The notes: generated by a model from the sequence alone, not told the origin. A DNA stretch of 64,000 nt from Flavobacterium frigoris PS1 (GCF_000252125.1 NZ_AHKF01000019.1:38199-102198); one strand, 5' to 3'. Shown: positions 54,135-63,326, numbered from the stretch's first letter. Numbers and translations: made by a program.

Positions 54135-54899
54135 CTATTTAAAAATCATAATTAATCTTTCGCTTTCCGTCTTGTGGAATTTTTTCAATTTGTAGTCTCC
54201 AAAAATGTCCAACAAATAGATTCCGGCTTCTTCCATTAAGGTTTCAAAATCTTGTAAGGTCAAGGCTCTTACTTTTTCAATATAATGAAATTTTTGTCCT
54301 TTGTCTTCAAAGTCGATTTCTTTAAAGACATAACCGTCTTTCAAGTAGCGTTTAATATAAAAATCAATATCATCAACGGTTTTTGTTTCTTCAGGAACTA
54401 ATGTGTTTACCACTTGAGCCACGTTCATAAAGTCAATAACGGCAAATCCGTATTCAGATAAACTTTCTTTGATGGCTTTTAGTGTGGTGAGATTATCTTC
54501 GTCATTTTCGAAATAGCCGAAGCTAGTGAACAAATTAAAAATGGCATCGTATTTTTCTTCAAATGGTTCACGCATGTCATGCACTTTAAACTGTAAAGTG
54601 TCATTTTCATTTTTAGCTGCTTGAGCTATGCTATTTTCTGACAAATCAGCACCCAAAACATCAAACCCTAATTGATTAAGGTAAATAGAGTGGCGTCCTT
54701 TTCCGCAGGCCAAATCAAGCACTTTTGCTTTTTCCGGAAGGTTGAGGTAGTGCGTTAGATTATCCATGAAAATCTGCGCCTCCCTATAATTACGGTCTTT
54801 GTAAAGGATGTGGTAGTAAGGTGTATCGAACCATGAACTGAACCAAGTTTGAGTTGGTTGATCCTGGTTTATTATCGTTGGTTTTTGTTCTTCAGACAT
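54135..54899 (-). CDS. Class I SAM-dependent methyltransferase
   Basis: A 254-residue cytoplasmic methyltransferase. Motif I is VLDLACGKGRHSIYLNQLG (about 60-78), motif II is LGADLSENSI, and IFNLFTSFGYF follows the third strand. The DLACGKGRHS form is typical of the ubiE/tehB-like broad group. Substrate unknown. It is divergent from the RlmL-like gene; a minus-strand TAAATTTG box is at 54928-54935. Confidence 0.88.
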   Translation of the reverse strand: MSEEQKPTIINQDQPTQTWFSSWFDTPYYHILYKDRNYREAQIFMDNLTHYLNLPEKAKVLDLACGKGRHSIYLNQLGFDVLGADLSENSIAQAAKNENDTLQFKVHDMREPFEEKYDAIFNLFTSFGYFENDEDNLTTLKAIKESLSEYGFAVIDFMNVAQVVNTLVPEETKTVDDIDFYIKRYLKDGYVFKEIDFEDKGQKFHYIEKVRALTLQDFETLMEEAGIYLLDIFGDYKLKKFHKTESERLIMIFK

Positions 54900-55059
54900 T
54901 TATTCTTTTTCAATTTATTCTATCCGGCAAATTTAGTGTATTTTTGCTGAAAAATAACGAATACGGGTATATACAAGGACATTCTCGTAACAAATACTAA
55001 AATTTTTATTGCAGGCAGAAATTTAATTAGAAAATGCTTGTTGTAATTGACACAAAAAG

Positions 55060-56259
55060 ATGGAAAATAATTTTAAGATGGTTGCCAAAACCTTTTTTGG
55101 TTTTGAAGAAATATTAGCAAAGGAATTACTGATGTTAGGCGCGCAAGACGTGGAGCAAGGAGTAAGAATGGTAAGTTTTAAAGGGGATAAAGGATTCATG
55201 TACAAAGCAAATTTATCTTTGCGTACGGCATTAAAAATCTTAAAACCTATTTATTTTTTTAAGGCAAACAACGAACAAGCGCTATATAAAGGAATTTCTG
55301 GTGTAAACTGGTCAAGATATATTAATGCCAATCAAACTTTTGTGATTGATGCGACCGTTCACTCGGATAGCTTTAATCATTCTGAATTTGTTTCACAGAA
55401 ATGTAAGGATGCGATTGTTGATCAATTTAGAGAAAGAACAGGACAACGTCCAAGTATCGATAAGATACATCCTGATTTAAGAATCAACATTCATATTGAC
55501 AGAGACCAAGTTTCAGTTGCATTAGATACCTCAGGGAATTCATTGCATCAACGTGGGTACAGGACGGCAACTAATATTGCACCTATCAACGAAGTCTTGG
55601 CAGCAGGAGTTTTGTTGCTTTCAGGTTGGGACGGTCAAGGTGATTTTTTAGATCCTATGTGTGGTTCTGGAACTTTTCTTGCTGAAGCGGCTATGATTGC
55701 CTGTAACATTCCGGCAAACATCAACCGTAAAGAATTTGCTTTCGAAAAATGGCATGACTGGGATAACGAATTGTTTGACAATATCACAGACAGTTTGCTA
55801 AAAAGAGTGCGTGAATTTCATTACACGATAAAAGGTTTTGACAAAGCGCCATCTGCCGTTCAAAAAGCCAAAGATAATATCAAGAATGCTAATCTTGATG
55901 AATACATCACTATTGAAGAGCAAAACTTTTTTGATACTGAAAAAACTACTCAAGGGAAACTGCACATGGTTTTCAATCCGCCGTATGATGAGCGATTGGA
56001 TATTCATATGGAAGAATTCTACAAAAACATTGGAGATACGCTTAAGAAAAACTATCCTGGAACTAACGCTTGGTTTATCACTGGAAATCTAGAAGCTTTG
56101 AAATTTGTAGGATTGAAACCTTCAAGAAAAATCAAACTTTTTAATGCAAGTATTGAAGCACGTTTAGTGAAATATGAAATGTACGAAGGAAGTAAAAGAA
56201 CAAAATTTCAAGTGACTGAAGGGGAAAGTGAAGTAGAGAAAAAAGAGAGTGAAGAATAA
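55060..56259 (+). CDS. rlmL: THUMP-domain 23S rRNA (guanine-N2) methyltransferase
   Basis: A 399-residue RNA methyltransferase corresponding to the N-terminal half of E. coli RlmL. A ferredoxin-like plus THUMP domain (about 1-165) precedes the SAM domain with DPMCGSGTFLAEAAMIA (about 198-214) and catalytic NPPYDERL (about 307-314). The C-terminal RlmK half of the E. coli protein is absent. The Glu/Lys-rich tail (residues 385-399) is low complexity. Likely modifies G2445 of 23S rRNA, by homology. Confidence 0.9.
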   Translation: MENNFKMVAKTFFGFEEILAKELLMLGAQDVEQGVRMVSFKGDKGFMYKANLSLRTALKILKPIYFFKANNEQALYKGISGVNWSRYINANQTFVIDATVHSDSFNHSEFVSQKCKDAIVDQFRERTGQRPSIDKIHPDLRINIHIDRDQVSVALDTSGNSLHQRGYRTATNIAPINEVLAAGVLLLSGWDGQGDFLDPMCGSGTFLAEAAMIACNIPANINRKEFAFEKWHDWDNELFDNITDSLLKRVREFHYTIKGFDKAPSAVQKAKDNIKNANLDEYITIEEQNFFDTEKTTQGKLHMVFNPPYDERLDIHMEEFYKNIGDTLKKNYPGTNAWFITGNLEALKFVGLKPSRKIKLFNASIEARLVKYEMYEGSKRTKFQVTEGESEVEKKESEE

Positions 56260-56379
56260 AGAATAGAGAGAAAAGAATAGAGAGGATGCAAGAGGTGTCG
56301 ATTATTGCATATCAATTGTCGCTAGAAGCTGTTTTTGACTTTTGACCTTCGACTTTAAAAACTTTAAGACTAAAAAACA

Positions 56380-56616
56380 ATGACAAAATTACAAATAAGA
56401 GCATTTTTATACCAACTAGGCTGTTTCGCAATATTATTCATCTCAGCACGCTACTTAGTGGAACATTATACTGAATTAACTGGATTGTGGATTCCGGGTA
56501 CTGCATTTGTTGTAGGTACACTTTTATCTCCAAAATTTCAGGCGGTAAAAACCAAAGATGGTGAGCGATTGTTTATGAAATGGATTTTTGCCAAAGGGGT
56601 GAAAGAAATAGGATAA
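56380..56616 (+). CDS. Small two-helix membrane protein of unknown function
   Basis: A 78-residue protein with two hydrophobic helices (about 8-25 and 35-50) and a basic, cytoplasmic-looking tail (KTKDGERLFMKWIFAKG). It resembles short conserved flavobacterial proteins without known role. It lies 120 bp after the rlmL gene and is followed by a strong terminator. Confidence 0.7.
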   Translation: MTKLQIRAFLYQLGCFAILFISARYLVEHYTELTGLWIPGTAFVVGTLLSPKFQAVKTKDGERLFMKWIFAKGVKEIG

Positions 56617-56635
56617 TTTGTTATCGCAACATAAA

Positions 56636-56675
56636 AAAAGGAGCTAATTATAGATTTATAATTAGCTCCTTTTTA
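56636..56675. terminator. Bidirectional terminator, 17-bp perfect stem
   Basis: AAAAGGAGCTAATTATA (56636-56652) pairs with TATAATTAGCTCCTTTT (56657-56673) around a GATT loop. Convergent genes lie on both sides. Confidence 0.93.
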
Positions 56676-56696
56676 CTTTTCTATAGATTAGAAAAT

Positions 56697-57521
56697 CTAT
56701 CTTTTTGGCTGTGCTTTTGTGGGAACGACAATAGCTTCTACTTTCTTTTTATATAGAGGAATGAAATAGGTAACGGTATAGTTGAATCCTACTCCAAAAT
56801 CACCATCATAAGTTCTATTGAATCCTGGGATGTATAAATTGTCAAAATTCCCTGGTTTTTTATTTGAAACCAATCGGTTTAAACGCAGGCTGAAACCCAT
56901 AAATACGTTGTCAAATACTTTTGCTTTAACACCCGCCACAACTTCGATCCAGCTTGCTGTTAATCCGTTGAATTTTTCTCCAGATGCAATTGCCGGTATT
57001 TCTCCAAAATAAGGATTGGCATTATAAATTTTGTAACTGTTAAGCTCTTGGTTAAAAGTACTGAAACCATATCGCAAACCAATAGAGATAATGTTCTCCA
57101 TGTCTAACCAGTTTTCGTAGGCATTGTAATCAAAACCTGCTTTTAGGTAAGAGCCTTTGGTGGTAAAATTCAATCGAGTGTCATCAGTGGTTTTATTTTC
57201 ATTACCTAATTCGGCAGCTAAGAAATATTTTTTGGTCAACCTGTAATCTCCCACAAATTCGATTCCTTTATAGTCACTATCATACAAACCGCGAGTCAGT
57301 TTATATAAATCAACACCTACACGCAATCCGTATCGATTAGTTTTGGCAGGAACCACTGCTTCTTGTTTCTCATCGGGCAATTTCACGGTCTTTAAATTAC
57401 CATTGTCAGGAATGATAGCTTTAGAACTTGTGCTGTCAGCTACATTTTTCAGAGTAGTGGTTTCTTGCGCCTGAGCTAAAAATAAAGATAAAACTAGGCA
57501 AATACTAAAAATATATTTCAA
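56697..57521 (-). CDS. DUF6048-like exported beta-barrel protein
   Basis: A 274-residue exported protein. A signal peptide (about 1-18, ending A-Q-A) is followed by a disordered stretch (20-60) and a region of alternating strands (65-260) consistent with an outer-membrane barrel. From memory it matches DUF6048, which is regularly paired with a DUF6452 lipoprotein, as here. The start lies 17 nt inside the preceding gene, so the two are translationally coupled. Function unknown. Confidence 0.82.
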   Translation of the reverse strand: MKYIFSICLVLSLFLAQAQETTTLKNVADSTSSKAIIPDNGNLKTVKLPDEKQEAVVPAKTNRYGLRVGVDLYKLTRGLYDSDYKGIEFVGDYRLTKKYFLAAELGNENKTTDDTRLNFTTKGSYLKAGFDYNAYENWLDMENIISIGLRYGFSTFNQELNSYKIYNANPYFGEIPAIASGEKFNGLTASWIEVVAGVKAKVFDNVFMGFSLRLNRLVSNKKPGNFDNLYIPGFNRTYDGDFGVGFNYTVTYFIPLYKKKVEAIVVPTKAQPKR

Positions 57522-58026
57522 GATGTGTTTCGTTTTCGTTAGCTATAATACTGTTTTTAACTGCGATGTATTGAATCCATTTTTCAACAGCTACATCTGA
57601 AGCTGTATTGACATAAGGCGTTAGAGGATCTAAAGTATATTCGGTTTTAAATCCACAGGCTCTAGATACAAAAACATCAGTCCTAGAATAATTAAATTTT
57701 AAAATGTCTTCATAGACTACCGCTGGATTTGTATTTCCATAATTTAAAATAAAACGAAAACTTGTTACATCAGCATCCGTTTTTAGCGGAATCGAAACGG
57801 TACTAGCATTAATTAAAGTACTTCCGTTAAAAGTGATTCCTTCAGTCTTTCCTTCTCCAATTATGGTTAGATCAGTCACGTTTTTTAAAACAGATGAATT
57901 GTTTATGTCATAAAAGGAAATGACCAATCGCGAAGTAGTGATGGTATTGGCATCACAAATATCATCTTTCTCACAACTGGAGAAAGTGAAGGCAAGAACC
58001 AATAACAACAAAAATGTCTTTTTCAT
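57505..58026 (-). CDS. DUF6452-like lipoprotein
   Basis: A 173-residue lipoprotein: signal MKKTFLLLLVLAFTFSSC with Cys18, followed by Glu-Lys-Asp-Asp, acidic residues that resemble the surface-export signal. The mature part is a small beta domain with Cys in DICDAN and SRACGFKTEY that could form a disulphide. Matches DUF6452 from memory and overlaps the DUF6048-like gene. Together they probably form an outer-membrane pair. Confidence 0.82.
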   Translation of the reverse strand: MKKTFLLLLVLAFTFSSCEKDDICDANTITTSRLVISFYDINNSSVLKNVTDLTIIGEGKTEGITFNGSTLINASTVSIPLKTDADVTSFRFILNYGNTNPAVVYEDILKFNYSRTDVFVSRACGFKTEYTLDPLTPYVNTASDVAVEKWIQYIAVKNSIIANENETHLEIYF

Positions 58027-58051
58027 ATAATAATATTCAGTGTTCAGTGTT

Positions 58052-58094
58052 CCTTTTTAGTATTCAGAAATAGATGTTCTGAATACTAAAAAGG
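58052..58094. repeat. 18-bp perfect inverted repeat
   Basis: CCTTTTTAGTATTCAGAA (58052-58069) pairs perfectly with TTCTGAATACTAAAAAGG (58077-58094). It lies between rlmD and the DUF6452 gene on the same strand. It lacks a trailing T run and may be a weak terminator or a processing site. Confidence 0.75.
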
Positions 58095-58106
58095 GCAAAC
58101 TGACTA

Positions 58107-59522
58107 CTATTTTCTTTTTTCAAGCAGCACTACATTTTCCACATGATGCGTTTGCGGAAACATATCTACAGGACGCACTCGTGTTACTTTGTATTTCTCG
58201 TCCATCAAGGCTAAATCACGGGCTTGTGTCGCTGAGTTACAGCTTACATACACCACTTTGTCTGGAGCAATTTTCATGATTTGTTCAATCACGTCTTTGT
58301 GCATTCCGTCTCTTGGTGGATCAGTAATAATTACATCAGGATGTCCGTGTTGCGCAATGAAACTATCATTAAACACTACTTTCATGTCTCCTACAAAGAA
58401 CTCACAATTTGTGATTTCATTGCGTACCGCATTCGCTTTAGCATCTTTAATGGCATCAGGAACACTTTCTACACCTATTACTTTTTTTGCTTTTTTAGAA
58501 ACAAACTGAGCAATAGTACCTGTTCCAGTGTATAAATCATACACGATTTCGTTTCCAGTCAATCCGGCGAAATCACGTGTTATTTTGTATAATTCGTATG
58601 CTTGATCAGAGTTGGTTTGGTAAAAAGATTTGGCATTAATGCTAAATTTCAAACCTTCCATTTCTTCCAGGATATAGTCACGACCTTTGTACAGTTTAAT
58701 GTCTGTATCATATAAGGTATCATTCGCCTTAGCGTTCACCACATATTGTAATGAAGTAATCTGAGGGAATTTCTCGTATAAATGATCTAGGATTAACTCT
58801 CTGTTTGCTTTGTCATTTTCAAAAAACTGAATCAAAACCATGATTTCACCAGTTGAAGACGTACGTAACATCAATGTTCTCAATAAACCAGAATGTTCTC
58901 TTGGGTTAAAGAAAGTCAGACCGTTTGCATTAGCAAAATCTCTCACTTCATTTCTGATCGCATTTGAAGGATCTTCTTGAAGGTGACATTTATTGATGTC
59001 CAGGATTTTATCCCACATTTTCGGAATATGAAAACCAAGTGCATTTCTGTTTCCTAAATCTTCAGTGCTTCCTATTTCTGCTTCGGTCAACCAACGGCTG
59101 TTAGAAAATGAAAATTCCATTTTGTTTCTGTAAAAAAACTGTTTTTCAGAACCTAAGATTGGTTCAAATTCAGGAAGTTCTACTTTTCCTATGCGTTGCA
59201 AGTGGTTCAAAACCTCATTTTGCTTGTAATACAACTGTTGGCTGTACTTCATATTTTGCCATTTACAACCTCCACAAACACCAAAGTGCTCGCAAACAGG
59301 TTCAGTACGATGTTCTGAGTATTCGTGAAAATGTACTGCTTTTCCTTCGTAAAAGGACTTGCGTTTTTTAAACGTTTGCACGTCAACCACATCACCCGGA
59401 ACCACGTTTGGGATAAACACTACTTTCCCATCAGGAGCTTTTGCAACTGATACGCCTTTTGCACCTGCATCAAGGACTTTTATCTGATGAAAGACAACTT
59501 TGTCTGTATTTTTCTTAGCCAT
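58107..59522 (-). CDS. rlmD: 23S rRNA (uracil-C5)-methyltransferase RlmD
   Basis: A 471-residue TrmA/RlmD-type enzyme. An N-terminal TRAM domain (about 10-70) precedes the Fe-S Cys set Cys77-x5-Cys83-x2-Cys86, with a fourth candidate in DINKCHLQ. The SAM region has VYDLYTGTGTIAQF. NPPRDG is replaced by TDPPRDGMH, as in the family, and the catalytic Cys is in VYVSCNSATQARDL. Of the RNA 5-methyluridine enzymes, RlmD is favoured because of the TRAM plus Fe-S layout. A minus-strand TATTTTTG box at 59527-59534 is only 4 nt from the ATG. Confidence 0.92.
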   Translation of the reverse strand: MAKKNTDKVVFHQIKVLDAGAKGVSVAKAPDGKVVFIPNVVPGDVVDVQTFKKRKSFYEGKAVHFHEYSEHRTEPVCEHFGVCGGCKWQNMKYSQQLYYKQNEVLNHLQRIGKVELPEFEPILGSEKQFFYRNKMEFSFSNSRWLTEAEIGSTEDLGNRNALGFHIPKMWDKILDINKCHLQEDPSNAIRNEVRDFANANGLTFFNPREHSGLLRTLMLRTSSTGEIMVLIQFFENDKANRELILDHLYEKFPQITSLQYVVNAKANDTLYDTDIKLYKGRDYILEEMEGLKFSINAKSFYQTNSDQAYELYKITRDFAGLTGNEIVYDLYTGTGTIAQFVSKKAKKVIGVESVPDAIKDAKANAVRNEITNCEFFVGDMKVVFNDSFIAQHGHPDVIITDPPRDGMHKDVIEQIMKIAPDKVVYVSCNSATQARDLALMDEKYKVTRVRPVDMFPQTHHVENVVLLEKRK

Positions 59523-59526
59523 GGCG

Positions 59527-59534
59527 CAAAAATA
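59527..59534 (-). promoter_or_regulatory. Candidate -7 box right at the rlmD start
   Basis: The minus strand reads TATTTTTG, ending 4 nt before ATG; a TTG is 24 bp upstream of it. If used, the mRNA would be leaderless or nearly so. Confidence 0.4.
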
Positions 59535-59596
59535 AGCGTTTGTAAACTTTTATAAATTCAATTTGGCAAATATTTTCAAAAAGAAGTGTTTTTTAT

Positions 59597-59747
59597 TTAG
59601 GCCAAATCCCGCTTTCTGCTACAAATCCTCGTTTCGACAGCCCATATCCGGCCATAAAAGGAGCTTGCTACGGTGGCTCTTTTCTTGCACGGCTTTGTAG
59701 GCTGTTGCAACTGCGGGTTTTTTGCTGCAATCTGGGGCAGGGGATTT
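59597..59747. repeat. Dispersed intergenic element, copy B
   Basis: The fuller of the two copies (the other is at 8098-8236). It shares the AAATCCCGCTTTCTGCTACA start, the AGGAGCTTGCTA block and the CTGCAATCTGGGGCA end. A 62-codon minus-strand frame across it is Cys/Arg/Ala-rich chance coding. It occupies most of the 335-bp gap between rlmD and the next gene. Confidence 0.75.
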
Positions 59748-59857
59748 TCGGTTATAATTGCGATTGGATAAAAAAATAAAATCATAATATTTAGCTAAAC
59801 CAAAGAGAATATTTTTGATTTCCAGATAAAGGACGTAATTTTAATAAAATGATAATT

Positions 59858-60337
59858 ATGAAAACTACTTTAAAAAGAACACTTCTATTCGTTTTATTCA
59901 TTTATGGATTTGCTACTCAAGCACAAAATGATGGCGCTTCAAGAATTGAAAGAAATGTCCCGTTAGTTGTAATCGAATCATTTAATGCTGTTTTCTCTGC
60001 CAAAGACCCAGTCTGGTTTACTAGATATCAGGGCAAGGATAATCAAGAATTAGTTTATGTAGCTAAATTTATATTGGGAAACAGATATTGTAAATCAGTA
60101 TATGATTTCAATGGCAATCAAATTGTTTTTGCGGCTACGGTGGACTACAATGAATTGCCTGAAGGAGCCCGTAATTATATGAAAGAAATGTATCCTTCTT
60201 TTCCAATTATTGAAGCCTTAATGGTTACTGATAATGAAAAAGTGGTTACTTATGAAATAGGAATTTATATTGATAACCAATATGTGGTACAAGTTTTCTC
60301 TAATGATGGAGATTTTATAAAAAATACAAAAGCATAA
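59858..60337 (+). CDS. Exported PepSY-like protein
   Basis: A 159-residue exported protein from the Met at 59858 (MKTTLKRTLLFVLFIYGFAT). The signal peptide ends near T-Q-A. The mature part has VPLVVIESFNAVFSAKDPVW and later LPEGARNYMKEMYPSFPI, EALMVTDNE and the ending YVVQVFSNDGDFIKN, two halves of the kind seen in PepSY/BLIP-like periplasmic proteins. A TATTTTTG box is at 59810-59817. Ligand or partner unknown. Confidence 0.75.
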   Translation: MKTTLKRTLLFVLFIYGFATQAQNDGASRIERNVPLVVIESFNAVFSAKDPVWFTRYQGKDNQELVYVAKFILGNRYCKSVYDFNGNQIVFAATVDYNELPEGARNYMKEMYPSFPIIEALMVTDNEKVVTYEIGIYIDNQYVVQVFSNDGDFIKNTKA

Positions 60338-60374
60338 TTGCAATTCTTGTTATCACTTTCAATTGTAGTTGTAT

Positions 60375-60824
60375 TCAAAAATGATTTTTGCGCTTCATCC
60401 ATTCGTAGTTTACGATCGATAGAAAGTAAAAAAGGAAATCAGCGCAGAGTTTTCCCGCCATGATTCCCGTTACTGCATTTCCCGTCAAAATAGGCAACCA
60501 GTACATACAAAAAGGACGCACCAATAAAATGTCTAAAAGGGCAGGGTAGCCAAACTCCAATACTAAGTTTTTGACAATTCTTAAAAGATCATTTAAAGAA
60601 GTCTTTTGTTTTAGAGTTTTGTTTTTTTTGGCAAGTTGAAGGTAAGCCATGCTGATAATGACCCCATAAAAGGCAAAATACTCCATAAACGTAATCAAGT
60701 AGGCCGTTGTCAAACCATCAAAAACCCTGCTAAATTGCGAGCCCAACAAAGCCGCAGTCGTAGCAGCTAACTCGGCATATTTATAACGATCAAACCATTC
60801 TTTAAACTGTACTTTGGAAAGCAT
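60375..60824 (-). CDS. Membrane protein of unknown function, 149 aa
   Basis: About three or four membrane helices (roughly 18-36, 42-62, 88-105 and 118-138) with basic ends (KKNKTLKQK, EWMKRKNHF). Polar residues within helices (ALLDILLVRPFCMYW) suggest a channel or small carrier, but no family is recognised. A minus-strand TAATTTTG box lies at 60853-60860. Convergent with the PepSY-like gene with no clear hairpin between. Confidence 0.75.
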   Translation of the reverse strand: MLSKVQFKEWFDRYKYAELAATTAALLGSQFSRVFDGLTTAYLITFMEYFAFYGVIISMAYLQLAKKNKTLKQKTSLNDLLRIVKNLVLEFGYPALLDILLVRPFCMYWLPILTGNAVTGIMAGKLCADFLFYFLSIVNYEWMKRKNHF

Positions 60825-60919
60825 AATAGTATGTTGCTGTTTTTAGGAAAAGCAAAATTAGACTAATTTGGGGGATAGGAAGATGAAAAACCGACTTGTT
60901 TAAAGGAAGGGGTTATAAT

Positions 60920-61555
60920 TTAGTTTGCCTTATTTGTAAATGTTTTTTTGTCTTTCAAAATTTTAAAAACTTGACTAATGTTGTTTTCTCCGCGATGCGA
61001 ATAATAATTACCATAAGCATCTATTATAACGATGCTATTACAAGGATAATGCACAGGAAAAAAAAGGGATTCTATTAATTTGTTTTTATCCTTAATCCAG
61101 TTAATATTGCCGTAAGCTGCTGTTCCTTCGGGTGATTTATAGACAAAAAACTGTTTGATATTTTGGTGCTTTTTAAGCTTTTGTAAGTACTCTTGATAAT
61201 TTATTCTCGTCATTTCCTTGTCTCCACTGCTATTACAGGCATCCTGACCAGGATAATAATAGATAACTATTTTATCTTCTTTATGAAAATAGGCTGTAAT
61301 GGCTAAATCTGACTTTAGTGCATTAAGTTGACTGTTACTTATTTTTCCTTTTTTAATTCTTTTAGCGCTCACATTTAAGTAAACAGAATCTGCATCAAAT
61401 TTTAAATTCAGATAATCATCCCCCGAATTGCGGTCGTATTCTTGTTTACTGATATACTCTAAATCATCGTTTACATACACTTCTTTTTTTTGCGCAGAAA
61501 GAAACGAAATGCTAACGGTAATAAATAGAATTAAAAACAGATTGCTTTTTCTCAT
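60920..61555 (-). CDS. Exported protein of unknown function, 211 aa
   Basis: A signal peptide (about 1-21, FITVSISFLSAQ) is followed by a domain with alternating alpha and beta segments (IVIYYYPGQDACNSSGD, and the C-terminal YPCNSIVIIDAYGNYYSHRG). The pattern around IVIYYYPG and NSIVIID recalls a thioredoxin-like fold lacking the CxxC, but this is weak. It lies 5 bp after a regulatory-domain protein gene and is probably cotranscribed. Confidence 0.72.
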   Translation of the reverse strand: MRKSNLFLILFITVSISFLSAQKKEVYVNDDLEYISKQEYDRNSGDDYLNLKFDADSVYLNVSAKRIKKGKISNSQLNALKSDLAITAYFHKEDKIVIYYYPGQDACNSSGDKEMTRINYQEYLQKLKKHQNIKQFFVYKSPEGTAAYGNINWIKDKNKLIESLFFPVHYPCNSIVIIDAYGNYYSHRGENNISQVFKILKDKKTFTNKAN

Positions 61556-61560
61556 TTTGT

Positions 61561-63084
61561 TTAATTAATGGCTTTGAATTGCTTCATTTCTTGCAACGGT
61601 TCTATGGCATTGTAATCCTTCCATATCTTAGGATTATAGGATTTGATATTTATATATTTAAAATCTTCTTCCTTAACTTTTGCAATTGCTGCTGCTGTTG
61701 TTTCAGAGCGGGAGATATTTAGAAACTCTGTTTTATTGCGCATATTGGCTTCTATTTTAAAATCAAGTGCTAAAACATCTTTTTCTCCCTTGGCTAATTC
61801 TATCAGTTTCAATGGGCGATTGAGATAAAAGTAATTTCCACTTTCTGTAGCGGCATACTGCATATAATAGTTATCGTCTTCCGCTCTTTTTTTATAAATG
61901 ATGGTTCCTTTACTCACATTCTCGGACACTTTAATTCCTAAAAGAAATTTCATATTAAAATTACTCAGCTTTTCGCCGTCGTCAAGGACATAATCTGCTC
62001 TTAGGACAGCATAATCAGTTTCAGAAATATATAGTTTACCTACATACATCGCTTTTCTTTTTCTAGGTTTAAAAGTAAGGACATAAGCAAATTCATTTTG
62101 ACTGGTGTAAGTCGTCCCTTCATAAGTATAGTCATAGAGCTCCGGTTTTTGTATAAAATCGAATCTCTTGTTCTTTAAAAAGTTGTTTTCATACATGAAG
62201 CTGTTCAAATTAATTTTTGTCGCTGTTAATTGATTCTTTACTTCTTTGTCTTTCCCTGGTTTTGTATTAAAGTCTTTACGTAATGATATTGTATCGCGTG
62301 ATCCTACAAGTCCACTTTTGAAGCGGTAATATTTAGTAGTGTCTAGATGTTGTAGCATTAAATTTTTAGCTGTTTTCTCGAGATCGTCTAAGGATGTCGA
62401 TTCTCCTTCATTTTTTAAAATAGTAGCTTTTAAAACATCTAGTTTGGAGGTAAACACAAACTTCTCTGCTTTTTTTGTTTTAACGGAATAGTAATTACAA
62501 AGAACATCAGTAAATGACACAGGCGGCTTCGAAATTAATTTAGTAGAAAAAGACTGCAAATCGTTGTTGACTTTTAATAATGCTTGTTTGCTAAAGCCAG
62601 TTGATTCGTTAATTTCGACATCAATTATGGAAGGATTGAAATAATTTGATTTTCTAAAAAAGAACATTTCCTTTGATCCTTTTTCGCCAGTTGTATAATT
62701 ACGGCTTAAGTTGGCTTTTACATTTGCCATAATCTCGTAAGGATTTGGTTTTAGGTTAGACACCGCAACATTATCAAGCTCGTAAATACCAGCTATAAGT
62801 TTAATCGTAAAATCGAGCTTTTTCAATTCGCCTACAGTTAATTGCTGATTAACAAAACCCAAATAGGAAACTACAAGCATTGTTTCTTCCTGACTGTTGC
62901 TCTCAGATAAGGTAAAATAACCTTCCCCATTAGAAACTAAGTTTTCCGATTCGTTTACTCGAATGTTTGCATAGGGAATACTTTCCCCAGTTTTAGAATC
63001 GATAATTTTTCCCCTAATGTTTTGGGCAAAACCTGTGTGGAATAAAATCAGGATAAAAAAAGTATATAGTAAGTTAGGTTTCAT
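61561..63084 (-). CDS. Carboxypeptidase-regulatory-like domain protein (DUF5686-like fragment family)
   Basis: A 507-residue exported protein from the Met at 63084 (MKPNLLYTFFILILFHTGFA). Residues about 20-105 form the CarboxypepD_reg-like domain (IRGKIIDSKTGESIPYANIR). The remainder (about 110-507) contains long beta stretches (YTYEGTTYTSQNEFAYVLTF, MYVGKLYISETDYAVLRADY), similar to flavobacterial proteins that carry this domain without a TonB barrel. Probably in the outer membrane or periplasm. Pairs with the 211-aa protein gene 5 bp downstream. Confidence 0.78.
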   Translation of the reverse strand: MKPNLLYTFFILILFHTGFAQNIRGKIIDSKTGESIPYANIRVNESENLVSNGEGYFTLSESNSQEETMLVVSYLGFVNQQLTVGELKKLDFTIKLIAGIYELDNVAVSNLKPNPYEIMANVKANLSRNYTTGEKGSKEMFFFRKSNYFNPSIIDVEINESTGFSKQALLKVNNDLQSFSTKLISKPPVSFTDVLCNYYSVKTKKAEKFVFTSKLDVLKATILKNEGESTSLDDLEKTAKNLMLQHLDTTKYYRFKSGLVGSRDTISLRKDFNTKPGKDKEVKNQLTATKINLNSFMYENNFLKNKRFDFIQKPELYDYTYEGTTYTSQNEFAYVLTFKPRKRKAMYVGKLYISETDYAVLRADYVLDDGEKLSNFNMKFLLGIKVSENVSKGTIIYKKRAEDDNYYMQYAATESGNYFYLNRPLKLIELAKGEKDVLALDFKIEANMRNKTEFLNISRSETTAAAIAKVKEEDFKYINIKSYNPKIWKDYNAIEPLQEMKQFKAIN

Positions 63085-63182
63085 AGAGGGGATGTTTATT
63101 ATAAACAAGACGAAGAGAAGTGGGTTTTGTTACAAAGTTTTTGATTAAAGAATAGTATATAAGTGAATGACAATTTATCTGT

Positions 63183-63320
63183 CATTGACTACTTAGACAC
63201 GAAAATATTTCTGCGGTAGCGGGGATTTTATTAGTTAAATACTACTTTTCCAAGTACAAAACCATCTTTAAATTCAGCCTAAAACCGCAATCTCGCCAAA
63301 AGGCTGTTAGCAAAAGTTTT
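63183..63320. repeat. Imperfect palindrome downstream of the last lipoprotein gene
   Basis: Left part TGCGGTAGCGGGGATTTTAT and right part CTAAAACCGCAATCTCGCC can pair imperfectly over about 20 bp. The segment ends in GCTGTTAGCAAAAG, next to the lipoprotein gene stop. The GTTAGCAAA at 63306-63314 is the exact inverse of TTTGCTAAC on the gene's other side. Confidence 0.6.
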
Positions 63321-63326
63321 TATAAT

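Noticed and set aside
59597..59785. 62-codon minus-strand ORF rich in Cys, Arg and Ala
   Set aside because: It coincides with the dispersed intergenic element, whose other copy is not open; chance frame.
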